Assembly: GCA_043798435.1 (NCBI GenBank)
Contig: JAZDOR010000219.1
Location: 1-16,308, forward strand
Source: JAGUXG01 sp043798435
GTDB lineage: Bacteria; UBA9089; UBA9088; JAGUXG01
Length of the DNA: 16,308 nt
Direction: 5' to 3'
Part shown: in pieces, positions 1 through 5,750 of the stretch
Position numbering within the stretch: the first letter of the stretch is position 1
Layout of the letters: the number at the start of each line of letters is the position of its first letter
Position numbers and translations under genes: made by a program
Notes under the pieces: model-generated
Seen by the model: only the letters and a program-made list of their open reading frames with translations
The model's database searches: none
Told to the model about the DNA's origin: nothing

Positions 1-190
1 GTTTAGAGTTTAGAGTTTAGAGTTTAGAGTTTAGAGTTTAATAAAATAACTCATAACTCAAAACTCATAACTCAAAACTCATAACTCAAAACTCATAACT
101 CAAAACTCATAACTCAAAACTCATAACTCAAAACTCATAACTCATAACTCATAACTCATAACTCATAACTCAAAAGAGTTTAGAGTCTAT
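1..190. repeat. Heptamer fold-back array (GTTTAGA / AACTCAT type)
   Basis: The array begins with about five GTTTAGA units, passes through the junction GTTTAATAAAATAACTCAT, and continues as many AACTCAT and AACTCAA units. It ends with AACTCAAAAGAGTTTAGAG. The GAGTTT core of the left units complements the AAACTC core of the right units, so the strand can fold back with the 7-base register kept. The same units and both junctions recur at 3187-3595. The window edge cuts the left end. It lies downstream of cdsA, where dxr or rseP is often found in other bacteria. I see no gene in this stretch. Confidence 0.95.
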
Positions 191-217
191 GCGTCTGAGG
201 TCTTTTGTAAGCGTATT

Positions 218-1006
218 CTATTTAATAAACAGATAGACATAGTAAAAGAGAGGAGCACAGAGGATGATTGAGTCAAAGACATCTAATATGCCACCATATT
301 CCATAATCCAAGAGCCAGAATCCTTTGCACCCGCACATCTCTTAAAGGAGGATTCAGCCAGGTCACCCAAAAGAGCAACTAAAGAGAGCAAAACTCCCAT
401 TCCAAAAGACTCTAATTTATCAAGACCAATAGTTCCTCCCAAAAAGAGAGAGAAACCAAGAGAGCCAGCCAGACCTCCCAATAAACCCTCAATGGACTTA
501 TTGGGGCTTACAGAGAATATCCCCTTATGTCTTCCAAACCTTTTACCTATCAAGTATGCCCCACCATCAGATGCCCAGACGACACAAAAGAGATAGAGAA
601 GAAGCAGTCTTCCTTCTTCCATATTTCTTATTATGATAAGATGGGATATGAGAAAGGCAACATATCCAACGCCAAATATAATGGCAGTTATACCAAATTT
701 AGTTATTGCTGTCACAACCGATGGCTTAATCAAGCCAAAGAGCAAGATTAAAGACAAGACTACATAAACTATACCTCCTATTGCAGAAGAAAGTTGGTTT
801 TGATGGGCAAAGCCAGCAAGCATTATCCCAGAGAATAGTCCCAAAAACCACCAGTCCTCTTTTTGAACCATATTATAGAATTCAAGCAGTCCAAGAACTA
901 CGATGGCACCAATAAGTATAGTAAAAAAAACAGGCTCTTTGCAGAAGACAATATATGCCAGGAATGGAAAGAATAGAGCAGGTGGAAGAAATCTCTGCCA
1001 GCTCAT
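218..1006 (-). CDS. cdsA: Phosphatidate cytidylyltransferase CdsA
   Basis: CdsA is an integral inner-membrane enzyme that makes CDP-diacylglycerol from phosphatidate and CTP, the precursor of the main phospholipids. The 262-residue product has about eight hydrophobic segments and two family blocks: WASDGGAYLIGKRFG followed by SPNKSIEGLLGG, and near the C-terminus KR-x4-KD followed by YGGILDVFDS. The usual last block reads PGHGG-x-x-DR-x-DS, so His is replaced by Tyr and Arg by Val here, while the acidic residues remain. I chose the ATG at 1006 because AGGAGG lies 11 bases upstream and MSWQRFLPP begins a normal CdsA N-terminus. An in-frame ATG at 1111 would add 35 residues encoded by the uppS end and a heptamer repeat. 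It is downstream of uppS in the usual order. The family is clear; full activity is not certain. Confidence 0.92.
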   Translation of the reverse strand: MSWQRFLPPALFFPFLAYIVFCKEPVFFTILIGAIVVLGLLEFYNMVQKEDWWFLGLFSGIMLAGFAHQNQLSSAIGGIVYVVLSLILLFGLIKPSVVTAITKFGITAIIFGVGYVAFLISHLIIIRNMEEGRLLLLYLFCVVWASDGGAYLIGKRFGRHKGIFSVSPNKSIEGLLGGLAGSLGFSLFLGGTIGLDKLESFGMGVLLSLVALLGDLAESSFKRCAGAKDSGSWIMEYGGILDVFDSIILCAPLFYYVYLFIK

Positions 1007-1097
1007 CTTGCTCCAAACCTCCTTTTCCGTACCGATAACTGATAACTGATAGCTATTCTTAACTGCCAGATCATCTTGCTCCAAACCTCCTTTTCCG
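995..1097. repeat. 35-bp direct repeat around a heptamer insert
   Basis: Positions 995-1029 and 1063-1097 match in 34 of 35 bases, offset by 68 bases. Each copy contains the end of uppS, the AGGAGG site and the ATGA stop/start junction. The 33 bases between them contain GATAACTGATAACTGATAGCTA, a period-7 repeat of the ATAACTG type. This is a partial tandem duplication with a short-repeat insert. Confidence 0.9.
1003..1074 (-). other. 23-codon coupling mini-ORF between uppS and cdsA
   Basis: An ATG at 1074 overlaps the uppS stop as ATGA. It opens a frame of 23 codons whose TGA overlaps the cdsA ATG at 1006, again as ATGA. The peptide starts MIWQ, contains ISYQLSV encoded by CAGTTAT heptamers, and ends KRRFGAR exactly like UppS. 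An AGGAGG lies before each ATGA. It appears to result from the 68-bp duplication of the uppS/cdsA junction. Its first codons (ATG ATC TGG CAG) are a vestige of the cdsA start (ATG AGC TGG CAG). I infer a translational-coupling role; the peptide itself probably has no function. Confidence 0.5.
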
Positions 1098-1781
1098 CAA
1101 GACATAATCATTAATCGCAGAAAGCAGGTCGTCTTTCGTAAAATCAGGCCAAAGCACCGGGGTTATCCAGAGTTCAGTATAAGCTATCTGCCAGAGCAAA
1201 AAGTTGCTTATCCTCATCTCACCACTTGTTCTGATAAGAAGGTCAGGGTCAGGAAGTCCCTGTGTATCAAGATAGGATGAAAAGAGGGGTTCATGTATCT
1301 CAGAGGCAGAAATTTTGCCCTGGACTACATCTTTAACTATCCTTCTTGTTGCCCGAAGTATCTCATCCCTTCCCCCATAATTCAAAGCGACATTCAGGAT
1401 GAGCCTTTCATTCTTCTCGGTTTGGGTCACCGCTTTATTTAATAAATCTATCATTTTTTTGGGAAACAGCCCTGTATCTCCACAAGCTCTCATTTGAACA
1501 CCCTCAGCTTCCAACTCATCAATCTCCCTCTCCATATATTCGCAGAATAAGAAGATTAAAGCCTTTACCTCTTTTACTGACCTTTTCCAATTTTCAGTAG
1601 AGAAGGCATAGAGGGTAAGAGCTTCTATTTTCAGCTCATTGGCTGCTTTCACTACTTTCTTTACAGTCTTCATTCCCTCCCTATGGCCAAAAATCTTAGG
1701 AAGACCCCTTTTCTCTGCCCATCTTCCGTTTCCATCCATAATAATAGCAATATGTTTTGGAAAGCCTTCCATTTTATACAT
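1071..1781 (-). CDS. uppS: Undecaprenyl (polyprenyl) diphosphate synthase UppS
   Basis: This is a cis-prenyltransferase that condenses isopentenyl diphosphate onto farnesyl diphosphate, giving the C55 carrier for peptidoglycan and other wall polymers. It is a cytosolic dimer. The 236-residue product is near the usual length. It carries MDGNGRW (residues 15-21, catalytic Asp16), FGHREG (31-36), FSTENW (60-65), the signature RTSGEMRISNFLLWQ (184-198) with TELW following, and WPDF (211-214). The start at 1781 (MYKMEG) has no clear Shine-Dalgarno site, and ATG 1772 is possible. Its last codons contain the AGGAGG used by the downstream gene. A TATAAT at 1818-1823 on the minus strand could be part of its promoter, but no matching -35 is clear. 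Confidence 0.96.
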   Translation of the reverse strand: MYKMEGFPKHIAIIMDGNGRWAEKRGLPKIFGHREGMKTVKKVVKAANELKIEALTLYAFSTENWKRSVKEVKALIFLFCEYMEREIDELEAEGVQMRACGDTGLFPKKMIDLLNKAVTQTEKNERLILNVALNYGGRDEILRATRRIVKDVVQGKISASEIHEPLFSSYLDTQGLPDPDLLIRTSGEMRISNFLLWQIAYTELWITPVLWPDFTKDDLLSAINDYVLRKRRFGAR

Positions 1782-1944
1782 AATAAACCGATATATAAAA
1801 TGTATGCAACATATTTTATTATATGTAAAGAGTCGGAGGAAGAAACCTGGTCAGAAACAGAATCATCTAAGGATTTCTTTGGAAAAGATATGGTTGAACA
1901 AACCCCTGTTTTCTTTATTCCTGCATGGGCTATATAAAGAAATA

Positions 1945-2028
1945 GCACGCTGATGACACGGATACTACGGATGGACACAGATAAAGAAAAAATCTGTGTA
2001 AATCCGTCTCATCAGCGTTATCCGTGTG
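1945..2028. repeat. Intergenic fold-back element, period about 9
   Basis: The left arm (1945-1982) contains GCTGATGA, then CACGGATAC, TACGGATGG and ACACAGAT. The right arm (1991-2028) reads ATCTGTGTAAATCCGTCTCA and ATCAGCGTTATCCGTGT. The arms pair over about 28 bases, apart from a 10-base insertion in the left arm, around the A-rich loop AAAGAAAA. It sits between divergently oriented uppS and the plus-strand genes, so it is not placed like a simple terminator. Confidence 0.8.
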
Positions 2029-2044
2029 TATTAAAGGGGGAATG

Positions 2045-2293
2045 ATGTTACAGATTATCAGAACACGATTTAAGCAGGGATACAGGACAATTCCATTCCC
2101 ATCTAAACCGCCGGAGATGCCGGAGCAATTTCACGGCAGACCAATGATTGACCAGGCTAAGTATCGTCAGGGATGCCACAGTTGTACAGATGCCTTAGTT
2201 ATGAAGGATGAGCGGTTTGAGGTTGCCGAAAGCCTCAAGGACAAGCAAGAAATTAAAAATGTTGATTTTTTACTTGACGAGAGTGGTTTTTAA
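2045..2293 (+). pseudogene. Decayed 4Fe-4S hydrogenase/Complex I-like subunit fragment
   Basis: The 82-residue reading frame starts MLQIIRTRFKQGYRTIPFP and continues with GRPMIDQAKYRQGCHSCTDA. From memory this resembles the N-terminus of ferredoxin-type subunits of membrane-bound hydrogenase/formate hydrogenlyase or NuoB-fused proteins. Those continue with two complete Cys4 clusters and then a NuoB-like domain. Here the first expected Cys is Tyr, only a CxxC remains, and the text jumps to a RFEVAESL-like segment before stopping. I read this as a remnant with a point change and an internal deletion. AAAGGGGG just upstream could serve ATG 2045. The glyQ promoter overlaps its 3' end. A small functional protein cannot be ruled out. 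Confidence 0.5.
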
Positions 2294-2301
2294 GATATAA
2301 T
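2274..2301 (+). promoter_or_regulatory. Sigma-70 type promoter for glyQ
   Basis: TTGACG (2274-2279) and TATAAT (2296-2301) are separated by 16 bases. The predicted transcript start is near 2308, giving a leader of about 27 bases before the glyQ ATG. The -35 box and spacer lie within the last codons and stop of the 4Fe-4S fragment. This supports glyQ being transcribed on its own. Confidence 0.7.
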
Positions 2302-2334
2302 CTTCATTATCCAAAAATCAAAATTTATATTGAG

Positions 2335-3186
2335 ATGAGTTTTCAAGAAATAATCCTTAGCCTCTATAAATACTGGGCAGATTATGGGTGTGTAATCTGG
2401 CAGGGATATGATACAGAGGTAGGTGCAGGCACATTCAACCCAGGCACATTCTTTAAGGTTTTGGGGAAAGACCCCTGGAAGGTTGCCTATGTTGAGCCAT
2501 CAAGAAGACCCACAGATGGAAGGTATGGAGAGAACCCAAACAGGCTTCAGCATTACTATCAATTCCAGGTGGTAATCAAGCCATCCCCGGATGATATCCA
2601 GGATGTCTATCTTGCGAGCTTGACTGCCATTGGGATAGACCTGTCAAAGCACGATATAAGGTTCGTTGAGGATGACTGGGAATCGCCAACGCTTGGTGCA
2701 AGTGGTTTGGGCTGGGAGGTCTGGCTTGATGGTATGGAGATAACCCAGTTCACTTACTTTCAGCAAATGGGGTCTTTGAAGCTTTCGCCTATAAGCTGTG
2801 AGCTCACTTATGGTCTGGAGAGGATTGCCATGTATCTTCAAGGAAAAAGGAGTGTGTTTGATATTGCCTGGAATGATGGGGTAAAGTATGCTGATATTCA
2901 TCTTGGGGATGAAAAGCAGTTCTCTACCTTTAATTTTAAGGAGGCAGACCCAAAGACCCAGAGAGAGTTATTCTCCATCTATCAAAGGGAGGCAAAAAGG
3001 CTACTTGCTCTTGGGCTCTTCCTCCCTGCTTATGATTATATCCTGAAATGCTCTCATACATTTAATCTACTTGATAGCCTGAAGTCTATAAGTGTGGGAG
3101 AGAGAACAGATTATATTGCCCAGATACGGGAGCTTGCCAGAGGATGTGCGGCAAGGTATCTTAATAGTGTAGAGTTAAAAGGGTAG
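2335..3186 (+). CDS. glyQ: Glycine--tRNA ligase alpha subunit GlyQ
   Basis: GlyQ is the catalytic alpha chain of the bacterial heterotetrameric (alpha2beta2) glycyl-tRNA synthetase. It activates glycine with ATP; the beta chain GlyS recognises the tRNA. The 283-residue product keeps the class II core almost unchanged: AGTFNP (31-36), PSRRPTDGRYGENPNRLQ (55-72), WESPTLGASGLGWEVWLDG (115-133), TQFTYFQQ and LTYGLERIAMYLQ. The start at 2335 follows a weak TTGAG site. The final residues SVELKG and the stop are encoded by bases already in the GTTTAGA-type repeat phase (GTAGAGTT), so the array has reached the gene end. No glyS follows; an array and an unrelated gene do, so the beta subunit must lie elsewhere. 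Confidence 0.97.
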   Translation: MSFQEIILSLYKYWADYGCVIWQGYDTEVGAGTFNPGTFFKVLGKDPWKVAYVEPSRRPTDGRYGENPNRLQHYYQFQVVIKPSPDDIQDVYLASLTAIGIDLSKHDIRFVEDDWESPTLGASGLGWEVWLDGMEITQFTYFQQMGSLKLSPISCELTYGLERIAMYLQGKRSVFDIAWNDGVKYADIHLGDEKQFSTFNFKEADPKTQRELFSIYQREAKRLLALGLFLPAYDYILKCSHTFNLLDSLKSISVGERTDYIAQIRELARGCAARYLNSVELKG

Positions 3187-3595
3187 AGTTGAAAAAGTTT
3201 AGAGTTCAGAGTTTAGAGTGTAGAGTTTAGAGTATAGAGTATAGAGTTTAGAGTTTAGAGTGTAGAGTTTAGAGTTCAGAGTTGAATAATAACTCATAAC
3301 TCATCACTCATCACTCATAACTCAAAAGAGTTTAGAGTTTAGAGTTTAGAGTTTAGAGTTTAATAAAATAACTCATAACTCATAACTCATAACTCATAAC
3401 TCAAAAGAGTTTAGAGTTTAGAGTTTAGAGTTTAATAAAATAACTCATAACTCAAAACTCATAACTCAAAACTCATAACTCAAAACTCATAACTCATAAC
3501 TCATAACTCATAACTCAAAACTCATAACTCAAAACTCATAACTCAAAACTCATAACTCATCACTCATCACTCATAACTCATAACTCATAACCCTA
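3187..3595. repeat. Three-module heptamer fold-back array
   Basis: Three consecutive modules each run from GTTTAGA-type units (with GTTCAGA, GTGTAGA and GTATAGA variants in the first) into AACTCAT, AACTCAA and CACTCAT units. The switch GTTTAATAAAATAACTCAT occurs near 3357 and 3430, matching the one near 36. The return switch CTCAAAAGAGTTTAGAG occurs near 3321 and 3402, matching the one near 172. Each left half is complementary in register to the right half. No gene is visible here. The only reading frames are short translations of the heptamers. Confidence 0.95.
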
Positions 3596-3615
3596 AACTA
3601 ATTTGAGGTGACAAA

Positions 3616-4182
3616 ATGACAGATGAATGCGAGTTTTTTGATGCCACAGAAGAGGGTAACTTTATCTGCAAAAAGATTGGCGGTTCTTACAAAGATGTAA
3701 CCAAAGAGATGTGCAGGACTATATGCCCTGTTGGGATTGGAAAGAAGAGGTGTGAACATCTTAAGTTTACCTTGAGGAAGGACCAGAGCTTTTCAGCTAT
3801 TGGCATAGGAGGCAGAAAGACTCAAATATTATTTGAAAAGGCTGTCTGCAAAAAGCTTGAGGAACAGATATTTGATACAAAAAAATGTGAAGCCTGCCTT
3901 GAGTTTAGACAGATAATACGCAAAGAGAAAGAGAAAGAGGAAGAAAGTGTTTCATTAGAATTGGCAAAAGATGAACTCATCCAGAAGGGCATAAAGCTCT
4001 TGATTGATGGGCTTGGAAGGGAAAATGCTCTGGAGTTTGTCAAGAAGATGAAATCTACCTCTATCTTTTCCGACCTTCCTCCTCAAGTCCAAAAAGAGCA
4101 GGAAAACCCTATTCCAAAGAGAGAAGAGAAGAAAGAAGAGGATGAGCTTTCCTTAGATAAGTGGCTCCCTACAGATTTTTAA
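3616..4182 (+). CDS. Cysteine-rich hypothetical protein
   Basis: I do not recognise this 188-residue protein. It starts at ATG 3616 with a good GAGGTG site five bases upstream. The N-terminal half has eight cysteines at residues 5, 18, 33, 37, 46, 78, 91 and 94, including C-x3-C (33-37) and C-x2-C (91-94), which suggests a metal or Fe-S site. A highly charged Lys/Glu helix follows (about 100-125), then a short hydrophobic helix (LIQKGIKLLIDGLG) and an acidic/lysine-rich tail ending LDKWLPTDF. There is no signal peptide or membrane segment, so a cytosolic role is likely. It has no operon partner: an array precedes it and a convergent hairpin follows. Confidence 0.8.
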   Translation: MTDECEFFDATEEGNFICKKIGGSYKDVTKEMCRTICPVGIGKKRCEHLKFTLRKDQSFSAIGIGGRKTQILFEKAVCKKLEEQIFDTKKCEACLEFRQIIRKEKEKEEESVSLELAKDELIQKGIKLLIDGLGRENALEFVKKMKSTSIFSDLPPQVQKEQENPIPKREEKKEEDELSLDKWLPTDF

Positions 4183-4188
4183 GTTAAT

Positions 4189-4259
4189 GGGACGCAGATT
4201 TTCGCAGATTTACAGGATAATATTTTATAAATCTTAAAAATCTGCGTTCATCTGCGTCC
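4189..4259. repeat. Fold-back element between convergent genes
   Basis: The left arm (4189-4212) reads GGGACGCAGATTTTCGCAGATT and the right arm (4236-4259) reads AAAATCTGCGTTCATCTGCGTCC. They pair over about 22 bases with a three-base mismatch in the middle. Each arm is two roughly 10-base GCAGATT-type units. It sits between the stops of convergent genes and could end both transcripts. However, neither strand has a T-run directly after the stem, so it is not a canonical intrinsic terminator. Confidence 0.8.
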
Positions 4260-4282
4260 AAAAAAAGGAAATTCCTATACTA

Positions 4283-4951
4283 TTAAATTATCTTTCCTAA
4301 AAGCCTTTCCAGGACAGTATCCTCATTCTCAATTGAGGAGACAATGACAACATCGTCACCTTCGCAAAACTCAATCTTTCCGCTGGGAACAAGAACATCT
4401 TCTCCGCGAAGGATTGCCGCCACGACACAGTTTGGTGGAAGGTCTGTTTCAGCCAACATCTTTCCTATCACTGGGGATTCAGAGGTGAGGTCAACCCGGA
4501 TAAGGGATATCTTTCCCTTTCGTAAGGTCATAAGGTCGGTAAAATCTTCTAAGGATGCCTCTTCTTCAATAATATTGGCGATGATGGAAGTAGAGTTTAC
4601 TGGAACATCAACTCCCAATGGACCAAATATATGTTCATTATCAGGGTCATTTACCCGTGCCACAGTTCTTGGGATGCTGAACTTCTCCTTTGCCAATTGA
4701 CAGATGACTAAATTATCCTCATCAAAGCCTGTGACTGCCGCAATCACATCCGCCCTTTCTGCCCCAGCATCCTTCAAGTTTTTTGATTCACAGCCATCTC
4801 CACGAATGACTAATATGTCTGTCCGCTCCTCTGTTATTTCAAGGCAGATAGACTTGCTCTTCTCAATAATGGCTATCTCATGGTTGTCCTTTTTGAGCAT
4901 CTTTGCCAGATGATAGCCTACCTTTCCTCCACCAACGATGATGATATACAT
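4283..4951 (-). CDS. TrkA/KtrA family potassium transport regulator (RCK) 1
   Basis: This is a cytosolic regulatory subunit of Trk/Ktr-type potassium channels. The 222-residue protein has one RCK unit: a Rossmann-fold TrkA-N domain (about 1-120) with GGGKVG at 7-12, the ribose-binding acidic residue Glu30 and RGDG at 50-53, then a TrkA-C domain (about 140-222). It resembles single-RCK KtrA/CglK proteins more than the double-RCK TrkA of enterobacteria. The start MYIIIVGGG is fixed by the fold, although no Shine-Dalgarno site precedes it. It is the last gene of an epimerase-RCK-RCK series and is separated from the other RCK gene by a heptamer hairpin. No TrkH/KtrB channel gene is in the window. 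Confidence 0.9.
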   Translation of the reverse strand: MYIIIVGGGKVGYHLAKMLKKDNHEIAIIEKSKSICLEITEERTDILVIRGDGCESKNLKDAGAERADVIAAVTGFDEDNLVICQLAKEKFSIPRTVARVNDPDNEHIFGPLGVDVPVNSTSIIANIIEEEASLEDFTDLMTLRKGKISLIRVDLTSESPVIGKMLAETDLPPNCVVAAILRGEDVLVPSGKIEFCEGDDVVIVSSIENEDTVLERLLGKII

Positions 4952-4955
4952 GTTA

Positions 4956-5031
4956 TAATCGTGAATCGCGGATCGTGAATCGCGGATCTATTTATTTTCA
5001 ATTCGCAATCCGCGATCCACGATTCCAGATT
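4956..5031. repeat. Heptamer fold-back element (GAATCGC/GGATCGT type)
   Basis: The left arm is GAATCGC-GGATCGT-GAATCGC-GGATC; the right arm is its imperfect complement (TTCGCAATCCGCGATCCACG then ATTCCAGATTCC). About 22 of 26 bases can pair across the A/T-rich loop near 4990-5000. It fills the gap between the two RCK genes, starting just upstream of one start codon and ending at the other stop. It may act as a processing or attenuating hairpin. Confidence 0.85.
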
Positions 5032-5033
5032 CC

Positions 5034-5648
5034 CTATTCCATCTCCCTCTTGTTTATCGCAATCAGCACAGAGCCCTTCTTTGGAATCATCTCTCTTTCT
5101 GGGATGAGTATCTCTTCTTCGGAAATTATGGCAAAGACCCTGGTCTTCTTTTTCTTCTCTATCTTTTCAATAGAAACGCCCTCTAACTCTCCATTTACAT
5201 TTATCTCAATAACCTCTATCTTTCCATCTGCCACACGGTGAATAGGATGAGAATAGATAAGATGCTCCTTTATCAATCGAGCTACAAGGGATGTTCCGCC
5301 AATCACACTAAGCCCAAGCTCATGATATGTCTCCTCTTTTTTTGGATCGTATATTCTGGCAAGAACCCTCTGGACACCAAATACCTTCTTGGCTACTTGA
5401 GCGGAGATGATATTTACATTATCTTTGTCTGTGACACAGGCAACAGCATCTGCCTTTTCAATTCCAGCTTCCTTTAAGGTCTCTTCATCAAAACCTGAGC
5501 CAGGGATAGTTATGCCATTAAACCCCTCTCCTAACTGAGCAAAGGCAGCCTGATTCCTGTCAATCACAACGACATTATGACCTTCGGAGGCTAAATCGCA
5601 AGAAAGCTCAGCCCCTACCCTTCCACAACCAATGACGATAATATACAT
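5034..5648 (-). CDS. TrkA/KtrA family potassium transport regulator (RCK) 2
   Basis: This is a second single-RCK protein of 204 residues, clearly diverged from its neighbour. The Rossmann domain begins MYIIVIGCGRVG (GCGRVG at 7-12) with Asp30 at the ribose position. The TrkA-C domain spans roughly 130-204 and ends in IAINKREME. Such proteins bind NAD(H) or ATP/ADP and gate a membrane potassium channel as octamers. Two adjacent, unequal RCK genes may form a hetero-oligomer or be split halves of a double-RCK TrkA. The start lacks a Shine-Dalgarno site; the preceding bases belong to a GAATTCA hairpin. It lies downstream of the epimerase and upstream of the other RCK gene. Confidence 0.9.
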   Translation of the reverse strand: MYIIVIGCGRVGAELSCDLASEGHNVVVIDRNQAAFAQLGEGFNGITIPGSGFDEETLKEAGIEKADAVACVTDKDNVNIISAQVAKKVFGVQRVLARIYDPKKEETYHELGLSVIGGTSLVARLIKEHLIYSHPIHRVADGKIEVIEINVNGELEGVSIEKIEKKKKTRVFAIISEEEILIPEREMIPKKGSVLIAINKREME

Positions 5649-5655
5649 ATTATTA

Positions 5656-5750
5656 AATTCAGAATTCAGGAGTCAGAATTCAGGAGTCAGAATGAAAGAA
5701 CCCACATTTATTCTGTATTCTGTATTCTGAATTCTGTATTCTGTCTTCTA
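5656..5750. repeat. Heptamer fold-back element (GAATTCA / ATTCTGT type)
   Basis: The left arm (about 5656-5694) reads GAATTCA-GAATTCA-GGAGTCA-GAATTCA-GGAGTCA. The right arm (about 5710-5750) reads ATTCTGT-ATTCTGT-ATTCTGA-ATTCTGT-ATTCTGT. The arms are complementary in the same 7-base register. The right arm lies inside the 3' end of the epimerase gene and encodes its last dozen residues. Confidence 0.9.

Noticed and set aside
1..190. Telomere-like repeat, since GTTTAGA resembles TTTAGGG
   Set aside because: Units alternate with complementary AACTCAT units, recur internally at 3187-3595 beside ordinary bacterial genes, and are not at a natural molecule end.
1007..1111. N-terminal extension of CdsA from ATG 1111
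   Set aside because: The extra 35 residues come from the uppS 3' end and a heptamer insert, while ATG 1006 has AGGAGG and the normal family start.
1639..1978. Several overlapping frames of 84-104 codons on both strands around the uppS start
   Set aside because: They overlap uppS out of frame or read through the promoter gap and fold-back, lack family features and have no ribosome site.
3187..3595. CRISPR array
   Set aside because: Units are 7 bases and contiguous with no unique spacers, and no cas gene is nearby.
4189..4259. Canonical Rho-independent terminator
   Set aside because: The stem is strong, but neither strand has a T-run directly after it; it is kept as a fold-back repeat that may still affect transcript ends.
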